DNA of 44,694 nucleotides from Candidatus Atribacteria bacterium (GTDB lineage Bacteria; Atribacterota; Phoenicimicrobiia; Phoenicimicrobiales; Phoenicimicrobiaceae): NCBI GenBank assembly GCA_003513845.1, contig DOTB01000026.1, positions 1-44,694 on the forward strand, given 5' to 3'. The translations under genes and the position numbers were made by a program. Below the pieces are notes generated by a model that saw only the letters and a list, made by a program, of their open reading frames with translations, had not been told where the DNA came from and did not search any database. This document shows, piece by piece, positions 14,896 through 22,998 of this stretch (within the stretch, counting starts at the first letter, position 1; each line of letters begins with the position of its first letter).

Positions 14896-16071
14896 ATGGC
14901 TGTAAAAAAAATAAAAAAAGATATTCATTGGGTAGGGGCAATCGATTGGGATAGAAGGTTATTTGATGAGCTTATTCCCCTCCCCGAGGGCACCAGCTAT
15001 AATGCTTACCTGATAAAAGGTCAAAAGAAGACGGCTTTAATCGATACAGTTGACCCGACCAAAGAAGATGATCTATTGGATAATTTGGACGATTTAGAGA
15101 TAGAGCAGTTGGACTATATTGTGGCGAACCATGCAGAACAGGACCATTCCGGGGCTATTCCTCTGATGTTAGAATTATATTCGGAAGCAAAAGTGGTCAC
15201 CAACGAAAAATGCAAGAGAATGCTAATGGAACATCTTCTTGTAGCGGAAGATAGGATTATGACCGTAAAGGATAATGATACTCTCTCTTTAGGAGGAAAA
15301 ACCCTCAGGTTTATATTTGCTCCCTGGGCGCATTGGCCGGAAACTATGCTAACTTATTTAGAAGAAGACAAGATTTTGTTCAGCTGTGACCTGTTCGGGG
15401 CACATCTTGCCGAGAGTAATTTATGGGTGGATGATGAGTCTAAAGTTTACTTTGCCGCCAAACGTTATTATGCGGAGATTATGATGCCCTTCCGCAGTAA
15501 TATTAAAAAACATTTGGAGAGACTGAAAGAATTGGAGATTAAAACCATTGCCCCCAGTCATGGCCAGATCTATTCTCATCCGGAATTTATTCTGTCGGCT
15601 TACAGAGAATGGATTTCCGATGAGGTGGAGAATGTAGTAATCATTCCTTATGTTTCCATGCATGGTAGTGTCGAGGAAATGGTGTATATCTTAGCTGAAG
15701 AATTAATGAGAAAGGGGATAACTGTAAAACCCTTTAATCTTTCCAAGACCGATATAGGTGCATTAGCTATAGCTTTAGTGGATGCTGCCACCATCGTAAT
15801 TGCCTCACCTACGGTTTTAACCGGCGCACATCCCCAGGTAGTTTCAGTAGTCTATCTGGCCAATGCGTTAAGGCCAAAGTTAAGATATGCCTCGGTTATC
15901 GGTTCTTACGGATGGGGAGGAAAGATGCTGGAAGATATTAGCGCGATGGTTGGCAATTTAAAAGTAGAGATTCTTTCACCGGTGATAGCTAAGGGATACC
16001 CCAAAGAAGAAGATTATAATTCTTTAATAAAATTAGCCGAGAGAATAGCAGAAAAACATAAAGATTTATAA
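14896..16071 (+). CDS. fprA: A-type flavodiiron protein (oxygen/NO reductase)
   Basis: A 391-residue cytosolic flavoprotein that reduces O2 to water or NO to N2O. The N-terminal metallo-beta-lactamase-like domain (1-245) carries the di-iron ligands H79, E81, D83 (with H84, motif HAEQDHSG), H146, D165 and H222 (SHGQIY). The C-terminal flavodoxin domain (about 250-391) shows the FMN loops (YVSMHGSVEEM, SPTVLTGAHPQ, SYGWGG). It is a class A enzyme with no extra C-terminal rubredoxin, which fits its pairing with Hrb immediately upstream. ATG 14896 is just after the hrb stop and uses GAGGTGAG as ribosome binding site. Confidence 0.96.
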   Translation: MAVKKIKKDIHWVGAIDWDRRLFDELIPLPEGTSYNAYLIKGQKKTALIDTVDPTKEDDLLDNLDDLEIEQLDYIVANHAEQDHSGAIPLMLELYSEAKVVTNEKCKRMLMEHLLVAEDRIMTVKDNDTLSLGGKTLRFIFAPWAHWPETMLTYLEEDKILFSCDLFGAHLAESNLWVDDESKVYFAAKRYYAEIMMPFRSNIKKHLERLKELEIKTIAPSHGQIYSHPEFILSAYREWISDEVENVVIIPYVSMHGSVEEMVYILAEELMRKGITVKPFNLSKTDIGALAIALVDAATIVIASPTVLTGAHPQVVSVVYLANALRPKLRYASVIGSYGWGGKMLEDISAMVGNLKVEILSPVIAKGYPKEEDYNSLIKLAERIAEKHKDL

Positions 16072-16110
16072 GTGTTTATAGCTCAAAAAATAAAAAAATA
16101 GTAATTAATA

Positions 16111-16200
16111 TAGAGGCACGATGTATCGTGCCCACAAGAGAAATTAGTTAATAATATGGTGAGGGCACAGTTCATTGTGCTCCTACAACATAATTATAAC
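16111..16200. repeat. Paired palindromic intergenic repeat, copy 2
   Basis: Same layout as 11775-11866: GAGGCACGAT-GT-ATCGTGCCC, a similar spacer (AGAGAAATTAGTTAATAAT), then GGGCACAGTTCATTGTGCTC and CTACAACATAATTATAAC. It separates fprA from the rubrerythrin gene. Confidence 0.8.
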
Positions 16201-16271
16201 TTTTTAAGAAATAACCATAAGTAAGTAGGTTTAAAACTATATTTTAAATAAACATTTTAGGAGGACGAAAA

Positions 16272-16808
16272 ATGAAAGATTTAAAAGGAACAAAGACTGA
16301 AAAAAATTTAATGGAAGCTTTTGCCGGGGAATCCCAGGCAAGAAACAAATATACTTATTTTGCTTCTGTTGCCAAAAAAGAAGGATATGAACAGATTGCT
16401 TCATTTTTTTTAGAAACAGCTGAAAATGAAAAGGAACATGCCAAACTTTCTTTTAAAAAATTAGCAGGAATCGGAAGCACTATTGATAATCTAAAGGCCG
16501 CAGCAGCCGGTGAAAATTTCGAATGGACGGAAATGTATCCTCGCATGGCTAAAGAAGCCAGAGAAGAAGGGTTTGAAGAGATTGCTAAGATATTTGAGGG
16601 GATTGCTGAAATTGAAAAGAGGCACGAAGAACGTTATCGAAAACTACTAAAAAATATAGAAGAGGATAAAGTATTTAAAAAAGAAGAAAAGACTGTCTGG
16701 AAATGCCGAAATTGCGGTAATATCTATGAAGGGGCTGAGGCACCCGAAGTCTGCCCGGTATGCAAGCACCCCCGAGCTTATTATGAAGTAAAAGTTGAAA
16801 ATTATTAA
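16272..16808 (+). CDS. rbr: Rubrerythrin
   Basis: A 178-residue non-haem di-iron peroxidase that reduces hydrogen peroxide in anaerobes. The N-terminal ferritin-like bundle (1-140) carries the iron ligands in [28 protein letters not shown] and [13 protein letters not shown]. The C-terminal rubredoxin domain (about 141-178) has CRNCG and CPVC. The length is slightly under the classic 191. The start at ATG 16272 follows TTTTAGGAGG. It should remove the peroxide produced by superoxide reductase, taking electrons from rubredoxin/Hrb. A hairpin directly after the stop separates it from ferritin. Confidence 0.96.
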   Translation: MKDLKGTKTEKNLMEAFAGESQARNKYTYFASVAKKEGYEQIASFFLETAENEKEHAKLSFKKLAGIGSTIDNLKAAAAGENFEWTEMYPRMAKEAREEGFEEIAKIFEGIAEIEKRHEERYRKLLKNIEEDKVFKKEEKTVWKCRNCGNIYEGAEAPEVCPVCKHPRAYYEVKVENY

Positions 16809-16845
16809 AAAATGCGCCAGTGGATGGTTCTCTGGTGCATTTTGA
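16807..16845 (+). terminator. Hairpin between rubrerythrin and ferritin genes
   Basis: AAAATGCGCCAG (about 16809-16820) pairs with CTGGTGCATTTT (16832-16843), with one G-T pair and an 11-base loop, right after the rbr stop. The stem is flanked by A and T runs on both sides. It is a likely partial terminator that sets the rbr/ferritin ratio. Confidence 0.7.
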
Positions 16846-16865
16846 AAAATAGAAAGGAGATTTTT

Positions 16866-17381
16866 ATGTTAAGTGGAAAAATGGTAAAAAGCATAAATCA
16901 CCAGATAAATAGAGAGTATTATTCTGCTTACCTATATCTTTCCATGGCCTCCTATGCTGCCGCGGAGGGTTTAAACGGATTTGCCAACTGGTTCACAGTT
17001 CAAATGCAGGAAGAAATGTTTCATGCCGAGAAAATGTATAATTACGTGAATCAACAGGGAGGTAGGGTATTGCTGGAAGCTATTGAACAACCTCCGACAA
17101 ATTTTTCTTCTATGCTTGATCTGTTTGAAAAGACCCTGGAACACGAAAAAGGGGTAACCGCTATGATTAATAACTTGGTTAAACTGGCGCGGGAAGAGAA
17201 TGATTATGCTACCGAATCTTTCCTGCATTGGTATGTGATTGAACAGGTTGAGGAAGAAGCAAACCCTGCTGAGATTATCCAAAAATTAAAATTTATCGGG
17301 GAAGATGGCAGAGGGCTTTTGATGTTGGATAAAGATTTAGCTGCCCGCGTATTTACTGTTCCTGTGTCAACAGAACAGTAG
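16866..17381 (+). CDS. ftnA: Non-haem ferritin
   Basis: A 171-residue iron-storage protein of the bacterial FtnA type that oxidises Fe(II) and stores it in a 24-mer shell. Ferroxidase-centre residues are visible in INREYYSAYLYLSMA, MQEEMFHAEKMY (E-x2-H pair) and the third helix HWYVIEQVEEEA. The length is normal. I chose ATG 16866 (AAAGGAG upstream) because the extended frame to 16812 would translate through the hairpin. It is placed after rubrerythrin, so iron storage would be produced together with peroxide removal, limiting Fenton chemistry. Confidence 0.95.
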   Translation: MLSGKMVKSINHQINREYYSAYLYLSMASYAAAEGLNGFANWFTVQMQEEMFHAEKMYNYVNQQGGRVLLEAIEQPPTNFSSMLDLFEKTLEHEKGVTAMINNLVKLAREENDYATESFLHWYVIEQVEEEANPAEIIQKLKFIGEDGRGLLMLDKDLAARVFTVPVSTEQ

Positions 17382-17464
17382 ACGGTTATAATCGATGGAT
17401 TTATCACAAAAAGTTGTAAAATAAAAAGCATGATTACAATAGAAAGTAGACAGGAGATGATAAG

Positions 17465-17797
17465 ATGAGTGAGAAAGTAAATGTAGGAGCTCAATTAGGA
17501 AAATTAGGAAAGGAAATACCGGGAGTAATGGGTAGTTTTAGAAAATTTAGTGCAGAAGTTTTAAAAGATGGTGCTCTCGGTACCAAGACCAAAGAATTAA
17601 TAGCAGTAGCTCTGGCAGTCGGTCTAACCTGTGAATACTGTATCCGTTTTCATGTGCCAAAAGCAGTAGAAGCCGGAGCGAGCAGAGCAGAGATTTTAGA
17701 AGCTGCCGGTGTTTCTGTGATGATGGCCGGTGGACCAGCCGCAACTTACGCCGCAGCGGTTCTTCTTGAAGTACTGGATGAGGTAGGCGCAAAATAA
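17465..17797 (+). CDS. AhpD-like carboxymuconolactone decarboxylase-family protein
   Basis: A 110-residue all-helical protein of the CMD/AhpD superfamily. The core TKELIAVALAVGLTCEYCIRFHVPKAVEAG contains the CxxC (C58, C61) and following His that in AhpD form a peroxidase-linked thiol relay, then ASRAEILEAAGVSVMMAGGPA. The length is typical of the short single-domain members. AGGAGATGATAAG precedes ATG 17465. At the end of the oxidative stress cluster it is plausibly a thiol antioxidant, though many family members have unknown roles. Confidence 0.9.
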   Translation: MSEKVNVGAQLGKLGKEIPGVMGSFRKFSAEVLKDGALGTKTKELIAVALAVGLTCEYCIRFHVPKAVEAGASRAEILEAAGVSVMMAGGPAATYAAAVLLEVLDEVGAK

Positions 17798-17826
17798 AGT
17801 TAGTAATTATATAGGAGTAATTCTAA

Positions 17827-17890
17827 AGTATGGGCTTTGCGATTTATTGTTTATGTTTAAAACCTGACAATATCTGGCGAAGCCCAAACT
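17827..17890. repeat. Imperfect inverted repeat
   Basis: AGTATGGGCTTTGCGA at 17827 pairs with TGGCGAAGCCCAAACT ending at 17890, and further inward ATTG pairs with CAAT. It is downstream of the AhpD-like gene and could serve as its terminator. Confidence 0.55.
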
Positions 17891-18102
17891 ACTATAATAT
17901 CTGAGATTCCTCCATCCTCTTTTCTCTTTTTTGCAAGTTAGAAATAATTTTCTAATTCATATGGAGATATGTTAGATTATTTGTCATTTCATTTCTTTTT
18001 TGGTAAAGTATATTTATAATAATTTGAAATGCACCGAAGATATTATATATGACATAGCGATTAATACAATTAAATAGTTACTATTTCTTTTTTATTATAT
18101 TT

Positions 18103-18133
18103 GAGCATCGGAATTTCAAAAATTCCGATGCTC
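18103..18133. repeat. Perfect hairpin
   Basis: GAGCATCGGAATT (18103-18115) and AATTCCGATGCTC (18121-18133) form a 13-bp perfect stem with a five-base loop. There is no T run after it on the plus strand, so it looks more like a palindromic repeat than a terminator. Confidence 0.65.
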
Positions 18134-18168
18134 TTACAGGGATACTTTTTAAAAAAAATAGATTCTAA

Positions 18169-18261
18169 CAAGATTGTCAGGAAAAGTTTTATATAAAACC
18201 GAAATGGAGTAAAAAAAGAAATGGAGGGGTTTCAGGGGAGTTCGCTCCCCTGACAATCTTG
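18169..18261. repeat. MITE-like palindromic element, copy 1
   Basis: The ends are a perfect 13-bp inverted repeat (CAAGATTGTCAGG and CCTGACAATCTTG). Inside the right end is a second hairpin, TCAGGGGAG-TTCG-CTCCCCTGA. Related sequence occurs at 25711-25746 and, as a fragment, at 38844-38858. It ends only 18 bases before the ABC exporter start and may supply its leader. Confidence 0.65.
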
Positions 18262-18279
18262 ACATTATATTATTAATTT

Positions 18280-20010
18280 ATGTTAATTAAATTTATTATT
18301 TCCTATTACAAAAAAGCTCCTCTTAAGATGTTGTTTGGATTTCTTATGCTGGTAGCAGTGGATATTGCCCAGCTTGTCTCTCCCCGTATAGTCCAACGAG
18401 CGATAGATTATATTATTACTACTTACACTACTGCTGGGAATAATTATTCTTATCTTGGGAAGTTTACTCTCTTAATCTTTGCCCTGGCGATAGCCATCGG
18501 AATTTTTAGATTTTTCTGGAGAATGATTATTATAGGGATGTCCCATTTTATCGAAATGGATTTTAAGAACAGACTGTTTAAACATCTGCTTTTACTCTCC
18601 AATTCTTTTTTCACCAGGACAAAGATTGGGGATATTATGGCACATATGACCAATGATATGTCGGCAGTAAGAAGGGCCTGTTCCTTTGGGGTTATTGCTG
18701 GTTTTGATGCCGTCTTTCTTTTTTCGGCTACTCTTATATTTATGTTAACTCTTAATACAAAACTTACTCTTTATGCCTTGATTCCTCTCCCTATCATTTC
18801 ACTTATATCCTTGTTCTTTGTAAGACTGTTATTCAGGAAATTTAAAAGTGTACAGGAAACATTTTCTCTATTAACTGAAAAAGTCCGTGAAATGATATCT
18901 GGAATAAAGATTATTCAAGCATTTCAACAAGAAGAGCCAGAATCTAAAAATTTTGATAAATTAAGCCAGGAATATTTGAAGAAAAATATTTCTCTTATAA
19001 AAATTTGGGGGACTATGTTCCCCTTGATAGCCTTGTTTGCCGAGATCGGAATCGCAATAATTCTCTGGGTAGGAGGTCAACAGGTTATCCTTAATGAGCT
19101 CACTACTGGTGAATTAGTTGCCTTCTTTTCTTATATGGGGATTATTGTCTGGCCTATGATGGCAGTTGGAATGGTGACTAATGTATACCAGCGAGGAAAC
19201 GCTTCTTATAAACGAATACTGGAACTATTTAAAGAAAAACCGGTTATTTATGATTCTCCTCGTGCAGAGTATCATCCCTTAAAAGGTAACATAAAGCTGG
19301 AGAATATCTACTTTTCTTATGGGGAACAGACTGTTCTGGAGAATATAAACATAGATATAAAGGAGGGGCAGTATATAGGGATATGTGGAAGAATAGGTTC
19401 CGGGAAAAGCATAATAGCCAGATTAATTTTAAGAATCGTCGAACCTCAAAAAGGGGAAATCTTTTATGATTCTATAAATTATAAAAAGGTAAAGATAGCA
19501 GCAGTAAGGGATAGTATAGGATATGTCCCTCAGGATTCTTTTCTTTTTTCAGATACTATAGAAGATAATGTCAGATTTGGTAAACCCGATGCCATTTTAG
19601 AAGAGATAATAGAGGCTTGCAGAGTTGCTTCTATACATAAGAATATAATGGAATTAAAAGATAAGTATAAAACAGTAGTGGGTGAGAAGGGGGTAACTCT
19701 ATCCGGTGGTCAAAAACAGAGGTTGTGTATTGCCCGGGCGATTATCAGAAGACCCCAAATACTTGTTCTCGATGATGCCCTGAGTGCGGTTGATACTAAT
19801 ACCGAAAAAGAGATTCTTCGTAATTTAGAAAACTATTCAAAGGGTATTACTACCATTGTAATATCACACCGCATATCTTCCTTTATAAAGGCAGATAATA
19901 TATTTGTTCTAGATGGGGGGAGGATTGAAAACAGTGGCACCCATCGAGAGCTGATTAAGAAATCTGATATATATAAAAGTATGTATAAAATTCAAAAATT
20001 GGAAGAATAA
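18280..20010 (+). CDS. ABC exporter half-transporter with degenerate catalytic site (BmrC/TM287-like)
   Basis: A 576-residue fusion of a six-helix membrane domain (about 1-310) and a nucleotide-binding domain (about 330-576). Walker A reads GRIGSGKS, the signature LSGGQKQR, and Walker B LVLDDALSAVD. The Asp after Walker B replaces the catalytic Glu, as in the degenerate half of heterodimeric multidrug or lipid exporters. The partner gene starts two bases after this stop. ATG 18280 has no clear ribosome binding site. Likely role: drug or lipid efflux at the inner membrane; substrate unknown. Confidence 0.92.
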   Translation: MLIKFIISYYKKAPLKMLFGFLMLVAVDIAQLVSPRIVQRAIDYIITTYTTAGNNYSYLGKFTLLIFALAIAIGIFRFFWRMIIIGMSHFIEMDFKNRLFKHLLLLSNSFFTRTKIGDIMAHMTNDMSAVRRACSFGVIAGFDAVFLFSATLIFMLTLNTKLTLYALIPLPIISLISLFFVRLLFRKFKSVQETFSLLTEKVREMISGIKIIQAFQQEEPESKNFDKLSQEYLKKNISLIKIWGTMFPLIALFAEIGIAIILWVGGQQVILNELTTGELVAFFSYMGIIVWPMMAVGMVTNVYQRGNASYKRILELFKEKPVIYDSPRAEYHPLKGNIKLENIYFSYGEQTVLENINIDIKEGQYIGICGRIGSGKSIIARLILRIVEPQKGEIFYDSINYKKVKIAAVRDSIGYVPQDSFLFSDTIEDNVRFGKPDAILEEIIEACRVASIHKNIMELKDKYKTVVGEKGVTLSGGQKQRLCIARAIIRRPQILVLDDALSAVDTNTEKEILRNLENYSKGITTIVISHRISSFIKADNIFVLDGGRIENSGTHRELIKKSDIYKSMYKIQKLEE

Positions 20011-20012
20011 AG

Positions 20013-22070
20013 ATGAAAGAAGAAAAATTATACTCTGGTCTGGATAGAAAAATATTTTCTAAATTATGGCAATATGGAAGACCATATGGAGGGAAGATTC
20101 TGGTCATATTCATTCTTATTCTGGCTATAAGCGGTATACAAATTGTCCTTCCCTTAATAACTAAAAATGTGGTGGATAATTATATTGAGAGGAGTTATCT
20201 AAAATTAGTCTTCAATGACCGGTCGATTGAGATTACTGATAGATACAAAGCTTATCGAGTTATGTCTGATAATATTATTTTTCTACCTTCAAACTTACTG
20301 AATAAAGAAGAATATCTGGAATTGCAGAGAGATTCACTTATCTTGCCAGAAAAGTATTTAATAATTAAAGGCCGAGATAATTTGGATGAGTTAGAGCAAT
20401 TTCAACTTAATATCATTAAGACAGATAAGGGCAATTTTATCCCTTACTCAGAAATGCAGAAAATTCCTTCAGATAAAATTAAAACTTTAAGATATGATGA
20501 TTTGAAGATGGTAAAACTATTTGCCCTCTTATATGTGGGGCTTCTTCTGATATCTTTTGTTTTCAATTATCTCCAGGTAGTTATGATGGCTGTAGTCAGT
20601 GAAAGAGTGATGTATGATTTAAGGAGTAATCTGATGAGACATTTAATGTCTCTTTCTTTGAACTTTTTTAATAATAATCCTATCGGAAGATTAGTAACCA
20701 GGGTTACTAACGATGTGGATGCCTTGAGGGAAATGTTTACCGATGTATTTGTTTATTCTGCTAAAGATTTCATTATGGTGATTGGTATACTCATTGTAAT
20801 ATTCAGGTTATCACCTCAGTTGAGTTTAATAATTTTCGTTCTTTTACCTATACTTGTTGTTATTCTCTATCTTTTTCAGAAATATGCCCGAGAGGCCTAT
20901 GGGAAAGTAAGAATTGCCCTGGCTAAAGTGAATAGTTTTTTATCAGAAGCAATAGCAGGGGTTTTGCTTATCCAGACCTTTAATCAAGAAGGCAGATCAG
21001 AGGATGAATTTAATAAAATTGGCAAGAATTATTACAATGCCAATATGCATCAATTGTTGATATTTGCCATATTCCGGCCCTTAATTGATATTTTGTCTTA
21101 TTTTACCCTGGGAACAATAATATATTTTGGAGGGAAAGGAGTGCTGATAGGAGAAGTTTCCCTGGGTGTGCTTATTGCCTTTATATCCTATATCCATATG
21201 TTTTTTAGACCCATATTTGATTTTTCCGAAAGATATAATATATTACAATCAGCAATGGCTTCAGCGGAACGAATATTTTTGCTTTTTGAGGAGGACGACA
21301 AAATACGTTCTCCCAGGAGTCCTAAATATCCCGGAAAAATAGAAGGAAGAGTAGAGTTCAGAAATGTATCTTTTGAGTATAAAGAAGGTGAAAAAGTTAT
21401 TGATAACGTGTCTTTTGTGGTAGAACCCAATGAATCAGTGGCTTTTGTAGGGGCAACTGGAGCAGGGAAGACGACATTAATAAATCTTCTTTTGAGATTT
21501 TATGACCCTACTGACGGGGAAATTTTAATTGACGGAATTAACATAAAAGATATGGATTTAAAGTTTTTGAGAAACTATTTTGGGTTAGTTCTGCAAGATG
21601 TTTTTATGTTTTCTGGAGATATCAAATATAATATTATACTCAATAATGAGATAGAGGAGAATAAGGTGATTGAGTATGCAAAATATGTTAATGCTCATAA
21701 TTTTATCAGTAGATTGAAGAAGAAGTATAAGAATGTTATCTCTGAAGGCGGGTCAAATCTTTCTACTGGCCAGAGGCAACTCATTGCATTTGCTCGAGCA
21801 CTAGCTAAAGAACCTAGAATACTCATTCTTGATGAGGCCACCAGCAGTATAGACAGTGAAACTGAATATCTTATTCAGGATGCCATAAAAAAGATTATGA
21901 AAGACAGGAGCAGTATTGCCATCGCCCATCGCTTGTCTACCATTCAAGGTGCTGATAGAATATATGTTATGCGTAAAGGTAAAATTGTAGAAATGGGAAA
22001 TCATTCTCAATTACTCTCAAAACGAGGCTATTACAATGAGTTGTATAAATACCAATACCTAAAAACATAA
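20013..22070 (+). CDS. ABC exporter half-transporter, catalytic partner (BmrD/TM288-like)
   Basis: A 685-residue ABC exporter half with a canonical Walker A (GATGAGKTT) and Walker B (LILDEATSSID, catalytic Glu present) but a changed signature, LSTGQRQL instead of LSGGQ. That altered signature faces the Asp-type Walker site of its partner, so both defects fall in the same composite site, as known for heterodimeric exporters. About 110 extra soluble residues (roughly 50-165) between the first two membrane helices match the insertion in YheH/BmrD-type subunits and explain the length. Translation is probably coupled to the upstream gene. Confidence 0.92.
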   Translation: MKEEKLYSGLDRKIFSKLWQYGRPYGGKILVIFILILAISGIQIVLPLITKNVVDNYIERSYLKLVFNDRSIEITDRYKAYRVMSDNIIFLPSNLLNKEEYLELQRDSLILPEKYLIIKGRDNLDELEQFQLNIIKTDKGNFIPYSEMQKIPSDKIKTLRYDDLKMVKLFALLYVGLLLISFVFNYLQVVMMAVVSERVMYDLRSNLMRHLMSLSLNFFNNNPIGRLVTRVTNDVDALREMFTDVFVYSAKDFIMVIGILIVIFRLSPQLSLIIFVLLPILVVILYLFQKYAREAYGKVRIALAKVNSFLSEAIAGVLLIQTFNQEGRSEDEFNKIGKNYYNANMHQLLIFAIFRPLIDILSYFTLGTIIYFGGKGVLIGEVSLGVLIAFISYIHMFFRPIFDFSERYNILQSAMASAERIFLLFEEDDKIRSPRSPKYPGKIEGRVEFRNVSFEYKEGEKVIDNVSFVVEPNESVAFVGATGAGKTTLINLLLRFYDPTDGEILIDGINIKDMDLKFLRNYFGLVLQDVFMFSGDIKYNIILNNEIEENKVIEYAKYVNAHNFISRLKKKYKNVISEGGSNLSTGQRQLIAFARALAKEPRILILDEATSSIDSETEYLIQDAIKKIMKDRSSIAIAHRLSTIQGADRIYVMRKGKIVEMGNHSQLLSKRGYYNELYKYQYLKT

Positions 22071-22082
22071 ATAAACCCTTTT

Positions 22083-22103
22083 TAGGGCGGATGATTCGCC
22101 CCT
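22083..22103. repeat. Short GGGCG palindrome
   Basis: GGGCG-GATGATT-CGCCCC in the gap after the exporter operon, a member or relative of the GGGGCACGAT palindrome family. Confidence 0.4.
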
Positions 22104-22113
22104 TCTCTCTTTT

Positions 22114-22160
22114 CACCCCTACTTAAATTTTCCTCTTCAAGGAGGAGGTTTAAGGGGGTG
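22114..22160. repeat. Imperfect inverted repeat before the DUF4230-like gene
   Basis: CACCCCTACTTAAA with CCTC on the left and GAGG with TTTAAGGGGGTG on the right fold into an interrupted stem around a six-base loop. It could terminate the exporter transcript. Confidence 0.5.
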
Positions 22161-22191
22161 TTAACTCAAAATAAATAAGGAGAGTGATAAT

Positions 22192-22896
22192 ATGCAAATG
22201 ATGTTTATTTCCGGGCTAATTGGATTCGGTATAGCAGTGGTAATATTTATTTTATTTTGGATTTTTAAATTAAAATACAGTGCACCAGGAAGAGAAATTA
22301 GAATACATGCATCACTTGAAGATCTTCGTTCAGTGGGAGAATTAGTGGTATTTAAAGTTATTACTAAGGAGATTGTTACTACTTCGAAGCATTGGTTGGG
22401 AGAAAAAGGGAAAAAATATTTTCAATGGTTAGTTTCGACTAAAAAGATGGCAATGATTTTCGAATTCGATATAGATTTTAGATATGATCTTCGTAGTCCA
22501 GATTTTATTATTGAGGAACAAGGAGAAAAGAAGTATCGTTTAAAAATGCCTCAATGCTTTTATGAAGTTCATATCAGAGATATAAGTTTTTATGATGAAC
22601 AGAATGCGAAATTTCTTCCCTGGCTGCTACCTGATCTCTTAAATCGAGCTTTTGGTTCAGGGTTCAATGAAGAGGATAAAAATTTACTTATCGAAGAGGC
22701 AAAATGTCAGGCAACTCAGATGGCGGATAATTTAGTCAGAAAAATGCGTTCAGAAGTACAGAATTCTGCTCGCCAAACTCTGGAAGCTTTAAGTAAAAAT
22801 TTTGGAGCAGAAAAAGTTTTAATTGACTTTACCGATTCAAAACTTATCCAATCTAAAGTCAGTTCTATCCTTTTAGAAGAAAAGACTAAAAAATAG
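22192..22896 (+). CDS. Membrane-anchored DUF4230-like protein
   Basis: A 234-residue protein with a single N-terminal membrane helix (about residues 4-25) and a soluble domain outside. The pattern LEDLRSVGELVVFKVITKEIV, then MAMIFEFDIDFRYDLRSPDF and a C-terminal long amphipathic helix (about 165-215) resembles the DUF4230 family, whose function is unknown. AAGGAGAG precedes ATG 22192. It stands alone between the exporter pair and the molybdenum enzyme. Family assignment is by pattern recall and should be treated as tentative. Confidence 0.65.
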   Translation: MQMMFISGLIGFGIAVVIFILFWIFKLKYSAPGREIRIHASLEDLRSVGELVVFKVITKEIVTTSKHWLGEKGKKYFQWLVSTKKMAMIFEFDIDFRYDLRSPDFIIEEQGEKKYRLKMPQCFYEVHIRDISFYDEQNAKFLPWLLPDLLNRAFGSGFNEEDKNLLIEEAKCQATQMADNLVRKMRSEVQNSARQTLEALSKNFGAEKVLIDFTDSKLIQSKVSSILLEEKTKK

Positions 22897-22998
22897 TTTT
22901 TTAAAACTTCATCCTTGGCTAAACTAATTATTTAATTGATAAAAATATTGTTTTTCAGAAAGACTAACAAAATTATTGAGATATTTAAAGGAGCAAAT

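Larger units (their letters stand above)
17798..18279. other. Gene-free intergenic region with three inverted repeats
   Basis: No gene is supported. It contains a long imperfect inverted repeat (17827-17890), a perfect hairpin (18103-18133) and a bounded palindromic element (18169-18261), each listed separately. Confidence 0.6.

Noticed and set aside
16812..16865. N-terminal extension of ferritin
   Set aside because: It would translate through the rbr-ftn hairpin, and ferritins start directly at MLSGKM-like sequence.
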